A DNA stretch of 64,000 nucleotides from Notamacropus eugenii (taxonomy: Eukaryota; Chordata; Mammalia; Diprotodontia; Macropodidae): positions 135,112,750 to 135,176,749 of the forward strand of contig NC_092878.1 of assembly GCF_028372415.1 (NCBI RefSeq), given 5' to 3'. Positions 1 through 12,199 of this stretch are shown piece by piece. The translations under genes were made by a program, and so were the position numbers. A model generated the notes under the pieces. That model had not been told where the DNA came from. It ran no database searches and worked only from the letters and a program-made list of their open reading frames with translations. How positions within the stretch are numbered: position 1 is the stretch's first letter; each line of letters begins with the position of its first letter.

Positions 1-365
1 AAGAAATTCATTCCTTCCCTCCCCCCACAATCTTCCATATACCCCCTCTACAACATACACTTCAAGAGGTCAAATGGACAAGAATTGAGTTGTGCTTTGC
101 CCTTGGAGGAACTGGATGCCATTGTACCAATAATGGTTGTCATCATCCAATTGCCTTGGGGAAAGCCTACTGAAAGAAGGCTCTAACAACCTTTATGAGA
201 GTCATATTTGTATGTTAGTGAATAATTCACTGCTTGAGTTAGAGTGGATTTTTGGAAAATGATCATGCAGCAGAACAAGTAGTCCTCAGCTCTCTTTGAT
301 TATCTATGGGCATAAACTAAGTGTTTGAGGAATACATGAGGAAAGAATATTCTCTTGGTTCTGCT
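1..365. other. Unassigned sequence at left edge
   Basis: No convincing coding frame or familiar repeat was recognised. The first 60 bases are C-rich on the plus strand and could be the tail of an antisense L1 3' region, because recognisable antisense L1 sequence follows from about 366, but this is weak. Confidence 0.3.
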
Positions 366-666
366 TGCTTCCTTCTACATTAGTTCACTCAAGTCTTTTT
401 CATGTTGTTTTTTTCTTCTGATTTCCTTATGTACATCATTTCCCTCAGTGAAATAATATTCTATTACATTTATATGCCACAACTTTTTTTTCAGTAATTC
501 ATCAATCAGTGAACAATCATATTCTCTTTACTTTTGTTGTAGTACTATAAAAATCACTGTTATAAATATTTCTGGGTGTTTAAAACTTAAGGTTACTCTT
601 GGGTGATAATCCAGGAATTCTACATATTTTCACTCCTCCTAATTTTTTTTTAAATTAACTTTGACA
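366..666 (-). mobile_element. Old L1 3'-region fragment (antisense)
   Basis: The plus strand reads like the complement of the marsupial L1 end. It resembles the better-preserved copy at 51.2-51.5 kb, including the stretch about a genome base pair block that pairs with 'aatactattgtgctataag' type sequence. The copy is heavily diverged. It appears to continue at 1996-2900, so the RTE-X-like relic between them would be a later insertion. No open frame survives. Confidence 0.5.
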
Positions 667-1995
667 TCCTTAGATACATGCCTAGTAGTGAGTATTTATG
701 GAAAATTTTGTCAAAATTTGATTGCCTGGAGAAGATCATCAATATTGTACATCAATTTCATGATGGCATGTTTGCCTGGGTTCTAGATAGTGGACAATGC
801 TCTCGTGCCTTCCCAGTCACCAGTGGAGTCAAACAGGGCTGTGTGCTTGCTCCCATGTTTTATAGCATGATGTGTTCAGTCATGTTATCAAATACTTTCA
901 TTGAGGATCAAGGTCAACTACCATACTGATGGTAAGTTCTTCAATTTGGAAAGGCTATAAGCCAAGACCAAAGTGGAGGGAACATTGGTGCATGATTTTC
1001 TGTTTGCAGATGATTGCACACTCAGTGTAGTCTCTGAAACTGAGATGCAATAAAGTATGGATCAAATCTCTGCTGCCTGTGCTAGTTTTCGCCTAATAAT
1101 TAACACCAAGAAAACACAGGTGCTCCATCATCCACCACCATACTATCCATACATGGAACCATCAGTTATAACAAATGGAGAAATTTTGAATGCTGTGGTT
1201 AAGTTCACTTACCTTGGAAGGGTACTTTCCAGTGACATACATATTGACAATGAGGTTGATGCATGCATTGCCAGAACTAGCTCAGTGTTTGGGAGGCTTG
1301 GAAGAAAAGTTTAGGAGAGAAGAGGTATTAGACTGACTACCAAACTGACGGTCTACAGAGCCATTGTACTGACCTCATTGTTGAATACTTGTGAAACATG
1401 GACAGTCTAACAGCACCATGCTAGGAAATTGAATCGCTTCCATTTGAATTGTTCTGAGGATCACCTGACAGGATAAGCTACTAGACACTAAAGACCTTGC
1501 TCAAACTGAGCTGTCAAGCATTCAAACTGTGCTTCAGAGAGCGCAACTCCTATGGGCTGACCACCTTATTCCAATGTAAAATGTACGCTTGACAAAAAGA
1601 CTATTTTATGGAGAACTTACATGGCGCAGGCGATCACATGGTGGCCAGAAGAAATGATGCAAGGACACTCTCAAGGTCTCTCTTTAGAACTCTGGATTTG
1701 ACTGTGCAACATGGGAGACACTGGCACAGGCCTGCCCAGCATGTCATGCCCACATCAGAAAGGGCGATGTGCTCTATGAGCACACCAGAATTGAGACAGC
1801 ACAAAGTAAATGTAGGATGCACAAATTTGGAGTATCCACCCACACAGTCTATCTGTGCCCAACCTGTGGTAGAGCATTCTGAGCTCTATTGGTCTGATCA
1901 GTCAGTGAGACACACTAAAATTTCACCTTATCATGGTGATGCCATTTTGGTCCTCTTCGAGAATGATGGACAACAACCAAGAAATATAACCCATA
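667..1995 (+). pseudogene. RTE-X/L4-like non-LTR retrotransposon, reverse transcriptase and C-terminus, decayed
   Basis: Conceptual translation over several frames gives a non-LTR reverse transcriptase. Seen in order: 'VHQFHDGM', 'GVKQGCVLAP' (678-929), the catalytic FADD at 1003-1014, 'KFTYLGRVLSS' within 1057-1314, a thumb-like 'LLNTCETWTV' near 1375-1410, then a C-terminal segment with the CPTCGRAF zinc-finger start near 1856-1890. Stops and frameshifts separate the pieces (for example the stop at 927-929), so it cannot be functional. The frame order matches endonuclease-reverse transcriptases of the RTE-X (mammalian L4) type. The N-terminal endonuclease is absent, as expected for a 5'-truncated copy. 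The clade name is from memory; a CR1/L2-like clade is the alternative. Confidence 0.72.
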
Positions 1996-2900
1996 GATAG
2001 ACATTTCTCCCATAATTCCAAATTGTTTTCTAGAATGATTTGACTAAATCACAATTCCACCACAACATTTTAGTGCATTTGTCTTTCCATATCCCACCAA
2101 TATTTCTTAATTTTGTCCTTTCCTATCCTTTCTAGTGTACTTAATAAAGAGTAAAAAATCAGAATTATTTTCTTTTTCAGTTTTTCTACTAATAGTAATT
2201 TGGAGCAATTTTCATATGATTGATGATTTGCACCTTTTTTGCTACACACAAAAATACACGTAGATAGATGTGTACACTTTCACTTATATATACATATATA
2301 CACACATGGTTATATTTACATAAACATCTATACACATACATGCACATGTGTACACATTTATCTATTGGAGAATTATTTTCATCTTAAATTATTCTTGCCT
2401 ATATGTTTTAGATTTCAGACTTCTATGAGAAATACTTGGTGAAGCAATTCTCCTAAGCTGACATTCTTTTCTTATCTTTTCTGTGATCATTTTCTTTGTG
2501 CAAACATATTAGTTTTACGCATCCAAAATATTTTATTTTTCTTTTAATGATCTCCCTTATGCCATGTTTTGTTAAATATTCTTTCCCTACCATGATATGC
2601 TAATTTTGTTGTCATTTTATTTTGCTCTAATATTTCCCTTTGTTTTAACAAATGTTAGATGTTTCCTTCTTTTTGTTCTATCTGCTAAATATATAAATCC
2701 TTTTCAAAGCTGATTATCCTCATTTTCTTTTTTTTATAAAGAGCTCTAATTCCACTCTTTAATCACTCTCAAGGTACTTTTGACCAGTACATTCTCTTTT
2801 CTTATATTTTATGTGTAATTAATACAGAACTATTCTTTTATTCTAGAGTTCCGTACTCAAACTCCCTTAATGCATAGTATTCCTTCATTGAATTAAGATG
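1996..2900 (-). mobile_element. Old L1 ORF2 fragment (antisense), continuation
   Basis: Sequence after 1996 ('ccaaattgttttctagaatg') parallels the antisense ORF2 end in the 51.5-52.1 kb L1, including the blocks for the inter-finger region and for 'ggagaattattttcatctta'. It continues the fragment at 366-666 in order, which implies one L1 copy split by the RTE-X-like insertion. It is strongly diverged and contains a TA/CA-rich simple stretch at about 2270-2350. Confidence 0.5.
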
Positions 2901-3350
2901 TGAGAATTTTCACTTGGCCATTTCCTCAATGTCTTTCCTAGTTTTTCCCTTCCTGGGACATTCTCACTTGATACATTCCTACTTTGAGGATTAAAGATCT
3001 CTGGTTAAGTTACTGATAAATGGCTATTCCTCTTGGAAAAACCAGTAAAAATCCATTCATCCAGCTATTACTTTCAAAATTTTCTTGGTTGTGCAGCTGT
3101 TAGAGATGCTACTATGTGGAACCATCAGCATAGAGGCTTCAGTGGAGGTGGCAAGGTGACAAGATTTTGAATATCTGAACTTTTTACGAGATGGAAAACT
3201 ATAAATAAAAAGGTAGTTAATTAGTTACAGCTATGTTTAAGATGACAACTTCTAATATATGTAAAAAGACAAATATTTCCAAATACTCCTTAATATCTTT
3301 GAGAAGATATTAGAAATTATTTCAACTATTTTTTCTCTTTTATATTGTTT
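2901..3350. other. Unassigned AT-rich sequence
   Basis: No gene-like frame, repeat family or strong motif was recognised. Confidence 0.35.
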
Positions 3351-3351
3351 G

Positions 3352-3605
3352 TTAAATCATTTTTTTCAGTCATGTTTGACTATTCATGATCTCATGTGGG
3401 GTTTTCTTGGCATAGATACTAGAATGTTTTGTCACTTTCTTCTCCAGAAGCTTGTTTTCCAGATGAGAAAACTGAGACAAATAGGATTAAGTGACTGGCC
3501 CAAGGTCACACAGCCACTAAGTGTCATAAATCAGATTTGAACTGAGGAAAATAAGGCTTCCTGAATCCAGATACAGTACTCTATGCACTATGTCACTACC
3601 TAACA
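3352..3605 (-). mobile_element. tRNA-headed marsupial SINE (SINE1/MON1 type), antisense
   Basis: The plus strand shows the reverse complement of the SINE tail ('cagtcatgtttgactattca' and 'ggggttttcttggca'), then the core 'gtgactggcccaaggtcaca', then the tRNA-like head, ending with 'gcactatgtcactacctaa'. Divergence is moderate. The same architecture recurs at 14.57, 20.76, 25.36 and, in the other orientation, 18.62 kb. Confidence 0.8.
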
Positions 3606-4784
3606 ACCCTTATTCCCATATATGTAGTTTATCTCTTCTTGGTAAATAGCTAAAATTATTTTTTCTACACTTGTTCACTTTCCATATCTCTCAGGTCTTT
3701 TATTTTAAGACAGTTTATAATCTATTATGATTTTTAACACAATGAGTGGGTATAGCAGCTGCTGCTATACATTACTGCAGGATTATGGGCCGGGACAGTC
3801 AGCAGAGAGTTGAAATCCAACACATGTGGTCCCAGACAGCAGTATGCTGGAGACAGCTCAAACCAGCTGAAAAGCCAATCATTGAATTTTCAGATTGAGC
3901 ATTTTCACTTCAAAAATCAGCAAAGCTATAAATCAGAACTAATTTGTTGCTTTGTTGATTGTCTAGACTTAAGATAAGTGGTGGAAAATGATAATAATGC
4001 AGATTAAACTTAAAAGTATACTTTAAAAAAAAGATGTTTGTTAAACATTGTCGAGCATAAATAACCTTGATCCTAGGAACCATCCAGGAGCCTTTAACCT
4101 TTAGCTTGTGGCTTTAAGACAGGGTGAAGAAGAGGGAGAAAAGAGAAAATTTCAGAGCTTCCAATCCTTAGCCCAGAGCCCTCAGCATGTAACAAGCACT
4201 CTTAAATGAGGAGCTTTCAGGTCTCACCATGGGACCCATATGGGGCAAGTGATCATGGAAGTGAGTGTAGTCACTTGGAAACCTCAGGCACAAATTGGGG
4301 ATCTGGAGAGAAGGCAGGAGCTAAAGGCATCCAGCAACAGATAGTGCTGCCCTTTGGTGTTTGGCTTTTTTTTTCTTTTCTTTTCCCCTTTCGGGATTTC
4401 TTTTTATTCTCATTCAATTGATTTTGTGAATTTGTTAATACTTTCACTTATTTATTTTTCGAGGTGGTGATAGAGCAATCTGAATCTGACTGGAGACATT
4501 CATTCTACCATCTTACCACAAATCCCTGACAACTTTTTGTACTTTCTTTTTTTATTACAAAGGAGGATTCAGTTGGGGAAGAAGGGGGAGTACATAAAGG
4601 TTTAGTTGAAGCCTCCAAATCAAAAGCTCATCCATAGGACTTTTTAAAGAGAAAATGAACAGATGCAGTTAAAGGAAAGAGAATAAAAACAGTGATCTCA
4701 CTGCAAAGGAGAAGGCGGAGGAAGAGAGATACAGATATATATATATATACAGTAATAAAGCTCAATGGTCTTAGCAGTGGAACA
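3606..4784. other. Unassigned sequence with a short perfect inverted repeat
   Basis: No repeat family was recognised. A 19-base inverted repeat lies at 3751-3769, with 9-base arms tatagcagc/gctgctata around one central base. A short TA run lies at 4733-4750. Small open frames here lack codon structure or family resemblance. Confidence 0.35.
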
Positions 4785-5042
4785 GTAATAGTAATATTTA
4801 CAGAGTGCTTACGGTGTGCTAAACACTATGTTAAATGGGTTATAATTATTATTTCATTTGGTAATCGCAGTGACCTTTGGATCCTGGAAAATGTGTTTTT
4901 TATCAACCTTATTTTTACAAATGAAGAAATTGAAGCAAAGAGAGATTAAGTGACTTGCCCAGTCACACAGTTAATAAGTTTCTGAGGCTAGATTTGACTC
5001 TAGGTCTTCTTGACTCTAGGCCCAGAACTCTATCCACTGAGG
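4785..5042 (-). mobile_element. MIR-type SINE, antisense
   Basis: The tail-side text 'cagagtgcttacggtgtgct' and 'aaatgaagaaattgaagcaa' is followed by the core 'gtgacttgcccagtcacaca' and 'ctctatccactga'. This is the usual order of an antisense MIR/THER-type element. Confidence 0.75.
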
Positions 5043-6019
5043 GCCCTAAATGGAGGAGTACCTGAGAAAGTAGAGAATTCTTGGACCAAACCTCCTAGAA
5101 AGTGAAGGAGAAATTTCTGAACCAGTTCTCCTAAACAGAGAGTGGAAGTTTCTAGACAACACTATGTTCACAGACCACATAGAGATAATCCAGGACCATG
5201 CAGGAGCCAGAGCTAAGGAACTACATGAGGTAGAGTCACAATGTGGAAGGAACCATCCTAGACCTTTCTAGTCATTAGTACTCTGAGTTATGCAGAATAA
5301 ACAGCTCTGAGGGAAAGAGATGGTCACGTTTCTCATTGTACCAAATGCTTTTCCATTTAAGGGCATCAGGTCCCTGAGGAAGGCTGGGCTTATCAGGAAT
5401 GAAGAAGAATCCTGTTGATGGCTGATGGCCTTCCATACAAGTCCATTGTATTTTACATTTTCTATTACATCTATTCTATTTTCTGTATTTTCTATTAGAC
5501 CTATTAATTTTCTATTTCAATTTTTAATGCCTTATCTTCATCTCATATGTTGTTAATCTGAGTACTTAAATGAGACCTGATTTGTCTTTTAGTTTTATTA
5601 TAGAGTCTTAGATGAAAGCTATCTTCAGTGTTCCCAGGAGGGACCATGGATAGGGATTAAATAAGTCAAATTTTGATGTTTCCAGGGAAACCCTTGACAC
5701 AAATGACTTGTCTTATGTCCCAAGATCCGAACCAAGCTGTGTAAATGCACAGCTGGAGTTCTGAATCATGGGTAATAATTTGTCCTTAATTAGAATATAG
5801 GATCTTAGGACAGTTAGAATGGGTGAAAATGCTAAAAGAGAGAAGAGAATGTCTTGTTAGATTCCAGCCCTCCTCAGGAGAGAACCAACAAAGGCAATAC
5901 AGTTTGAATCCATTCCAGGGACTCCATTTCTGTTATGGGAAACAATTCCTACTGATCATAGTAGAAAGTGGAGGAGAAGGAGGTATTAGTACTAGAAAGA
6001 GTACCAGAATTTAAATTTA
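5043..6019. other. Unassigned sequence
   Basis: No recognised repeat. About 5060-5160 has weakly similar ~50-base blocks ('aagtgaaggagaaatttctg' and 'gagagtggaagtttctagac') that may be a decayed tandem duplication. Confidence 0.3.
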
Positions 6020-6145
6020 AAGTCTCTGCCACCATGTCACCTTGGTCAAGTCACTTCACATCCATGGCCCTTGATTTCTTCAGCTAAAAAATTGATTGGT
6101 TGGACATGATCTTAACATGCCTATCAGATCTAAAATCTAGAACCT
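6020..6145 (+). mobile_element. MIR fragment
   Basis: The forward core 'accttggtcaagtcacttca' is followed by a 'catggcccttgatttcttca' block and a diverged 'gattggttggacatgatctt' segment, as in the sense MIR. Confidence 0.6.
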
Positions 6146-6169
6146 ATGGGATAACAATATTTCTCCAAT

Positions 6170-7012
6170 GTTTCATATTTTTCATCATCATCTCAGACCC
6201 CAAGTTTCTCATCTTAGGCATCTCTCTCAATTCCTCATTTTCTCTCACCCCTTATATCTAATCAGTTGGCAAATCTTGTCTTTTCTACCTTTCTAGCATC
6301 TAAGAAATATTCCTCTTTCTCTCCCCTGACACTACCACCAACCTAGTACAAGTCCATATCACCTTCTACCTGAACTAGATGTCTACTTGATCTCCTTGCT
6401 TTAAGTATTTCACCAGTCCACTCTCCACTCAGCTGAAAAAGTGATCTACTTAAAGTGCAGATGTGATCATTTCCCTTTCTCCTCCTTCCTCATTCAATCA
6501 ATTCCACTGGGTCCCTATCACCTCCATGATCGTATATAAAATCATTATTTGACTTTTAAATTCTTTTATAACCTGACCCACTCCTTCCTTTCTGGTCTCG
6601 TTACACCTCCCCTCCCCATCACCACATACTCTGTGATCCATGCCGCTCCTTACACAAGACTGAGCATCTGATGTCCATGTGCATTTTCATTTGCACTCAC
6701 TCTCTCCTCTTGTCCACCTGCAGGCTTCCCTGGCTTCTTTCAAGGCTCAACTAAAAGCCTCCATTCTACAAAAAGCTTTCCTTCTAAAAGAAGCCTTTCT
6801 CAAGCCCCTTAGTTGACTCACTTTTGTTGATTATCTCCAACTTATCTTTTATGTATCACCCTTGTAGATAGTTATTTGCATATTGTCTCTCCTTAGACTG
6901 TAAACTCCTTGAGGGAAGGTAATTATTTTTTTCTACTTCCTTTGTATACCCACCACTTATCACAGTGCCTGGCATATGTTAGATGCTTAATAAATGCTTG
7001 TTGACTACCTGA
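6170..7012 (+). mobile_element. L2 (LINE2) 3' portion
   Basis: The C-rich ORF2 end contains phrases typical of L2, such as the block that encodes the serine/leucine-rich C-terminus. It then runs into the diagnostic 3' end 'ctccttgagggaaggtaatt', 'cacagtgcctggcatatgtt' and 'aataaatgcttgttgactac'. The element is a sense, 5'-truncated fossil without an open frame. Confidence 0.8.
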
Positions 7013-7014
7013 CG

Positions 7015-7200
7015 AGTGAAATGCAAAAAGTGATGGTTTTATATTCAAAACATCTGGATTCAAATCCTGCTTCTCACACTCACTTCTTCTGTTACCTCAG
7101 GCAAATCATGTGATCCTCTGGCCTCAGTTTTCTCAACTATAAAATGAGGCATTTGGACTAGATAACCTTGAAAGTCTGTTCCCATTTCTTAATGTATGAC
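7015..7200 (+). mobile_element. MIR-type SINE
   Basis: Sense-oriented core: 'ggattcaaatcctgcttctc', 'caggcaaatcatgtgatcct', 'cctcagttttctcaactata', 'ggactagataaccttgaaag'. It directly follows the L2 end. Confidence 0.7.
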
Positions 7201-8930
7201 TTTATCATAAAATAAGTTGCTTAATTAATACTTTTTCTTTCTAGCCTAAAATTATTAAATTGCTTAGAGTTGAAAGCATTTTATTCTTCAAGCTGAGATT
7301 CTTAATTGGGATTCACCCATATCCAAAAGCTTATGGAAAGATTCCAGTGGACCTGTGAATTTGGAATGGAAAATATTTTGATCATTGTGTTTCAATACAA
7401 TTGTTTCTCTTTGCAATTCCATGCATTTAAAAAAATATTCTGGAGTCCTTAAGCTTTCTCAGTCTGCCAAAGAAATCTAGGAAATCTAAAGCTTTTATGT
7501 TACACATAAAATCCCTGAGGTCCAGAGAAGTTATCACTGAAGCAGTTACTTAAAACAAAATCCTGAACTCCTGTGTCCCAAACTTGTGCTTATCCAATGT
7601 ACCATGTAGCATCTCCTAGAGACGTGAACTAAAAAGTAATAAAGATGAGAATATGAGACTTATTATGCAAGTGACCTTTGAAATATTTCTAATGTGATCT
7701 TTTTAATTCAATAAATATTTAAGTTCTATACGAGACAATCAAAGGTGTGTTCCAATATCAATCTCATATTCTAGGTTCCAAAGACATTTATTTTTGTGTA
7801 CTTTTATTTCCAGCATCTCTATAAAAGAGATTAGGATACCATATAGGGCAACATTACTTTTGTCCTATACTAGAAACATCCATAAAATTAGAAATGCTGA
7901 TTGAAGTGTTAGACAAAGTAGCAAGACACTCTCACATTCATTGTCTCCTCAGATTTAGCCCAGTGCTTTACACTGTAGGGCCCTAAGAAAGGAGGATGTT
8001 GCTTTTCCTCTGAATAAATGATGATCCCACAGAAGCTTTGGAAAAAGCAGTTTGAAAATTTTAAAAAAGAAGAGATAGTATTGACCATTCAGCCATTGTT
8101 AAGATATGCACAAATGATCTGTTTCAGTTTTCATTGAATTTCTGCTGTCTATGCCAATAACTTCTATTTTTTTTTTTACTTTTTGCTCATAAAATCATAA
8201 ACCTCAAGTGTATTAGGAAAGTTAATTTCACTTCACTGTTTCACCTCTTCTGGCCAAGTGTTGCTCCCTCATCAACCTGTAGCTAGAAGTAATTAGTAAG
8301 TACATAATTGTAAACTTGTTTCAAATACTTTTCCCAAATATCACTTTGTAAATGGGACAGATGGATTTCTACAGTATTTAAAGAGCAGATTGTTGTATTT
8401 CAGGCAACTTGTACAACCTTCACTAGAAGATCCACAAGATCAACCATTTTTTAATATATCAGAGCATCTGCCCACAAATATGCATTTACTCTTCGTAAAT
8501 CAATGTTATATCATGTAAGTAGTATTTTAACACGAAAATACAACACCCTAACCAAGGTGGGATTTCGAGAATTTCACAAAACTTAGGTTGAAATAGACAA
8601 GAAGTGAGCATAATGGTCATGGGTTTGTGAACTGCATTGACCCAACTCAGTAAGATCACAGATCCAGTAAGTATATGTAGGCCTCCAGCCGAGTAAGAAC
8701 TACAAAGTCTAGTACCAAGAAAGCAAGAGAAGGTCATTAAAATAGGAAGCTATCAGCGAGACTGAGTTCCCACAGTAACCTCACTGGTTTCCCTAAACCA
8801 TCTCTTCTCCATAAGAGGATGTTCAGTCCCTACATCTGCTAAAATCCTTTATGCTTCCTTCACTGGACCCAGAGCACAAAATTCCTAATTACTGATTTAA
8901 AAAAAATATTTGAATTATTGACCCTGTCAA
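7201..8930. other. Unassigned AT-rich sequence
   Basis: No gene or clear repeat seen. An antisense 83-codon open frame at 8486-8737 has no recognisable domain or family signature and is treated as chance. Confidence 0.35.
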
Positions 8931-8931
8931 T

Positions 8932-9150
8932 CAGTCCACAATCAACAAAAGTATATTCAATATTTGCGATATGCTCTGGCACAGTGCTAAGCACTGGAAT
9001 ATAAAAAATGGGGAAACTTCACAGTCCCTGCTTTCAAGGATTGTGTATCAAAAGTTTCCTACAGAAGGTGGGATTTGAGCTGAGTCCTGAGGGATAGCCA
9101 GGAAAACTCAAAATAGGAAATTATGGGGTTAGAGCATTGTAGTCATGGAT
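8932..9150 (+). mobile_element. Unclassified old interspersed repeat, fragment
   Basis: The 'cacagtgctaagcactggaa' and 'acagtccctgctttcaagga' region, followed by 'acagaaggtgggatttgagc', is shared in order with the longer copy at 33.13-34.57 kb ('atagaaggtggagcttgcac') and with the pieces at 30.49 and 34.74 kb. It is an ancient mammalian-style high-copy element that I cannot name. Confidence 0.55.
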
Positions 9151-9213
9151 TAGCATTAGTGAAAAAAACAGAGACAAAAGAAGGAAGCGAGGGGAATATA
9201 AAGGAAGGAGAAT

Positions 9214-9431
9214 AGGAAAGAAGGGAAGGAAGGAAGGAAGGAAGGAAGGAAGGAAGGAAGGAAGGAAGGAAGGAAGGAAGGAAGGAAGGAAGGAAGGAAG
9301 GAAGGAAGGAAAAAAGGAAGGAAGGAAAGAAGGAAAAAAGGAAGGAAGGAAAGAAGGAAGGAAGGAAGGAAGGAAGGAAGGAAGGAAGGAAGGAAGGAAG
9401 GAAGGAAGGAAGGAAGGAAGGAAGGAAGGAA
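9214..9431. repeat. (GGAA)n polypurine microsatellite
   Basis: There are 218 consecutive purines on the plus strand, mostly GGAA/GAAG tetranucleotides with a few AAAAAGG interruptions around 9310-9345. Long open frames on both strands arise from this periodicity and are not genes. Confidence 0.97.
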
Positions 9432-9569
9432 CGAGGGGAGGAAGGGAGAGGAAACAGAGGAGAGGGAGAGGGGAAGAGAAGGGAAAGGAGGGAAAAGGGA
9501 CAAGAGAGAGGGGAGGAGCCCATTAATTCTTAATAATCCCCATTCTCCGTCTGTATATATGATATAAAT

Positions 9570-9571
<2 letters not shown>

Positions 9572-9617
<46 letters not shown>
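9572..9617. repeat. (CA)n microsatellite
   Basis: An uninterrupted CA dinucleotide run of about 46 bases lies 140 bases right of the GGAA tract. Confidence 0.97.
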
Positions 9618-9619
<2 letters not shown>

Positions 9620-10595
9620 CTAGATCTCTCCTATTGTGCTTTTTCCTGTTATAACCCAAATGAGAGATGAAAAGGCAGGTCGTTAATCTTTGTATGATAG
9701 CCATTCATGTCCTTGAAGGCAATTATTAAGTTGTCCTCAGTCCCCCACTTAGCCATCCTTCTCTTCTGCAGGCTAAATTGCTTCCCTTCCTACTTGTCTA
9801 TCACTGCAGAATTTACCAAGAGGAGGAAAGCAAAAGTCACTGAGAATAGTTTAAGCCTAGTATTCTTTTCATAGGATAGGAGAAATGACAAAATTATGCT
9901 GTGGTGTGGAGGGTAGCCACATATATAGAAAACTTAAGAGAAAATGATAAAAAAAACAGTTTTAAGAATTTAAAAGTTTTCATTTTCTGCATTACAGAGC
10001 ACAAAATATGTTCAATGTGAGAAGAAGAAAAATATGTTTTCTCCTTGGTTTCGAGGTCCTATGTCTCCATTGGAATTACTCTCCACATTTCCTCAGAAGG
10101 TCTGAAATCAGCTTCTCTTCACATTCTACTAACTGGGTTTTTTTTGTCAAATGACAAATGCCTAGAGTATTCTCAGTACTTGTAGCTTCTTCTTAGGAAA
10201 AATTGAGAAAAGAAAAATGGCTCATAAATTTCTAATGGCCTTAGAGCAAAAAAGATCTCTTGAATTCTATTCAAGGTTGTTAAATACAAAGAATTTGGGT
10301 TATTTATCATTTCAGGACTTACGTTAAAAAAAGAGACATAAAAGGGTTTTTTGCTTTGAAGAAAAAGTTGACTCTAAAATCATATCCAGCTTCCAAGGCC
10401 CTTATAAATTAAATTAAGCAAAGAAGCCAAGTAATCATTTTAGAATTATGATTCTCTAAATTTCAGAGGAGATATAATTTGTTTGTATGCAGGGGAATAT
10501 TGAATGTAAACTGTTGTTTATTGAGAAATGATCTTGAACTGAGAAGGATGGCCTATTGGACAGATGAGACTTATAAAGAATATGGATTTTAAACT
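9618..10595. other. Unassigned sequence
   Basis: No coding frame or identifiable repeat. Base composition is ordinary AT-rich intergenic. Confidence 0.35.
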
Positions 10596-10597
10596 AG

Positions 10598-10690
10598 AAA
10601 GTTTCAGTTACTGGCCCAGTTTCATACAGGTAGTATATGGCACAAACAAGCTTTGAACCATCATAGTCATTACATTTGCTTTGTTGTCCT
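10598..10690 (-). mobile_element. Possible MIR fragment, antisense
   Basis: 'ttactggcccagtttcatac' followed by 'ggtagtatatggcacaaaca' and 'gctttgaacc' fits a diverged antisense MIR core and head. Confidence 0.45.
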
Positions 10691-12005
10691 TGCACTAAAG
10701 CTTGTCTTATCTTTATGATATATTGACATTGACACATTAGAAAAATGATACACAATTTTCCTAAGAGTAAAAAGCCATCATTCTGTGAAGGAATCCACTG
10801 GCCTTCTGAAGCTACTTGAGATTTGCTTGTGTGTATGAGACAAGCTGCACCCACCCAAGGGTATTTGTTTTTTTCCAGCCAGCTAGATTATACAATTGCA
10901 GAAAAATAAGGACAGATAAAAAAGGTAGATACTTTGATATGCTATTAAAGTCCAAAATTATCCCTTTATGAACTATGAAGGAGTTCTCTAAATTGAAAGA
11001 GCAGCTGACCATTGGCTAGTAAAAGGTTGGTCCCTCCTCTGAGATGTTCTAAAATGCTAAAAACCCTCAACCTAACCCCTACCTCCAAGTCCTCAAAGAT
11101 AGTCAACAAATTTGGGTATTCAATACTTTCAAGGTTGGGAGTAGTTTTATGAAATGTGTCCCCTTCACCTGAAGTCAGTGTGGAAGGAAATGGAGGGAGG
11201 GATATACTGTTTTCCTTCCCCCTTCCTTCCTTCCTCTTCCCAGCTCATGGGATATAGCATCTTGTCTCAGATCTATTCACACAGTAAGTCACACTGCGTC
11301 CAGTAGGGAGAAGTTAAGAGGACCAAGTATTCCAAGGTAGGGAGATATATAATCTCCAGAAAAATACATAAAAAGTTAGACAGTATTCTAAGCACTTCCA
11401 AGAAAAAATAAAAACTAGTAATAGATATTTCAAAATCGAATGAGTTTGGACATTTTAAAGTCAAACTGGGAAAAAGATCAGACCCAGAGAATCCAACTAA
11501 AGAAATTGCCCAACAGGGATATTATGTCCCAGTATTTGAGAAAACAAAGAACAATAGGACTGTGTGGTGACAGAGGTATCTGTTACCTAAATATGTGCCT
11601 TGGTGTTGTGTTCTACACTTGTGCCCATTATCCCCAAAGTCACTGTATATATTTATGTATATACTTATATTGATAGGTTGATGATGGGAAGGCTTTGTAG
11701 CTACTCTTATGGAATCCTCATAAATACCTTTAATTTGAGCTAATTATGTCAACTACCTGATTATTAGGAGTAAATTCACCAGTAGGGGCTCAAGAACTAT
11801 AGTGTAGGAGTAAGGATCCATAGAATGCTTTGTACTTAGTGCTTAAGTACTTAAATAAGTATCCATAGAGACTTTGAACTGTGGAGATAGTCACTGTCCT
11901 GAGGATCAAACTTGTAAATACGTGGAGTTGGAGAGTTAGCCCAGAGCGGTACTACTTCAAGACTTTTATTCAGATCAAATGTGAAAGGCATAGGATCATA
12001 GAATT
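10691..12005. other. Unassigned sequence
   Basis: No repeat or gene recognised. A short CCTT-rich patch lies at 11204-11238. Small open frames on both strands (for example 11440-11673) carry no family signature. Confidence 0.35.
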
Positions 12006-12009
12006 AGCA

Positions 12010-12110
12010 GTCTAGAGCTGTAACCCTAAACAATACTCTCATTTTACAAATAAGGAAATTGAGGCCCACTCAGGAAGTAGTAAGCATTTGAACTTTGTTT
12101 CTTTACCTCT
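12010..12110 (-). mobile_element. MIR fragment, antisense
   Basis: 'ctctcattttacaaataagg' and 'aaattgaggcccactcagga' give the antisense MIR 3' segment. The remainder is too diverged to follow. Confidence 0.55.
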
Positions 12111-12199
12111 GGAACCAAAGCCCTCCCAAGGAGATAGAAGGTGGGTGTTTTAGAGATTGGAATGCCCATTCAGGAGGCATTAAGTGAAGTGTTAAACAC

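Noticed and set aside
667..1995. Recent horizontal transfer of the RTE-type element
   Set aside because: The copy is heavily decayed, and similar RTE-X/L4 fossils are, as far as I recall, widespread in mammals; no evidence for transfer.
9143..9704. Antisense frames of 126 and 182 codons
   Set aside because: Translation of GGAA and CA microsatellites.
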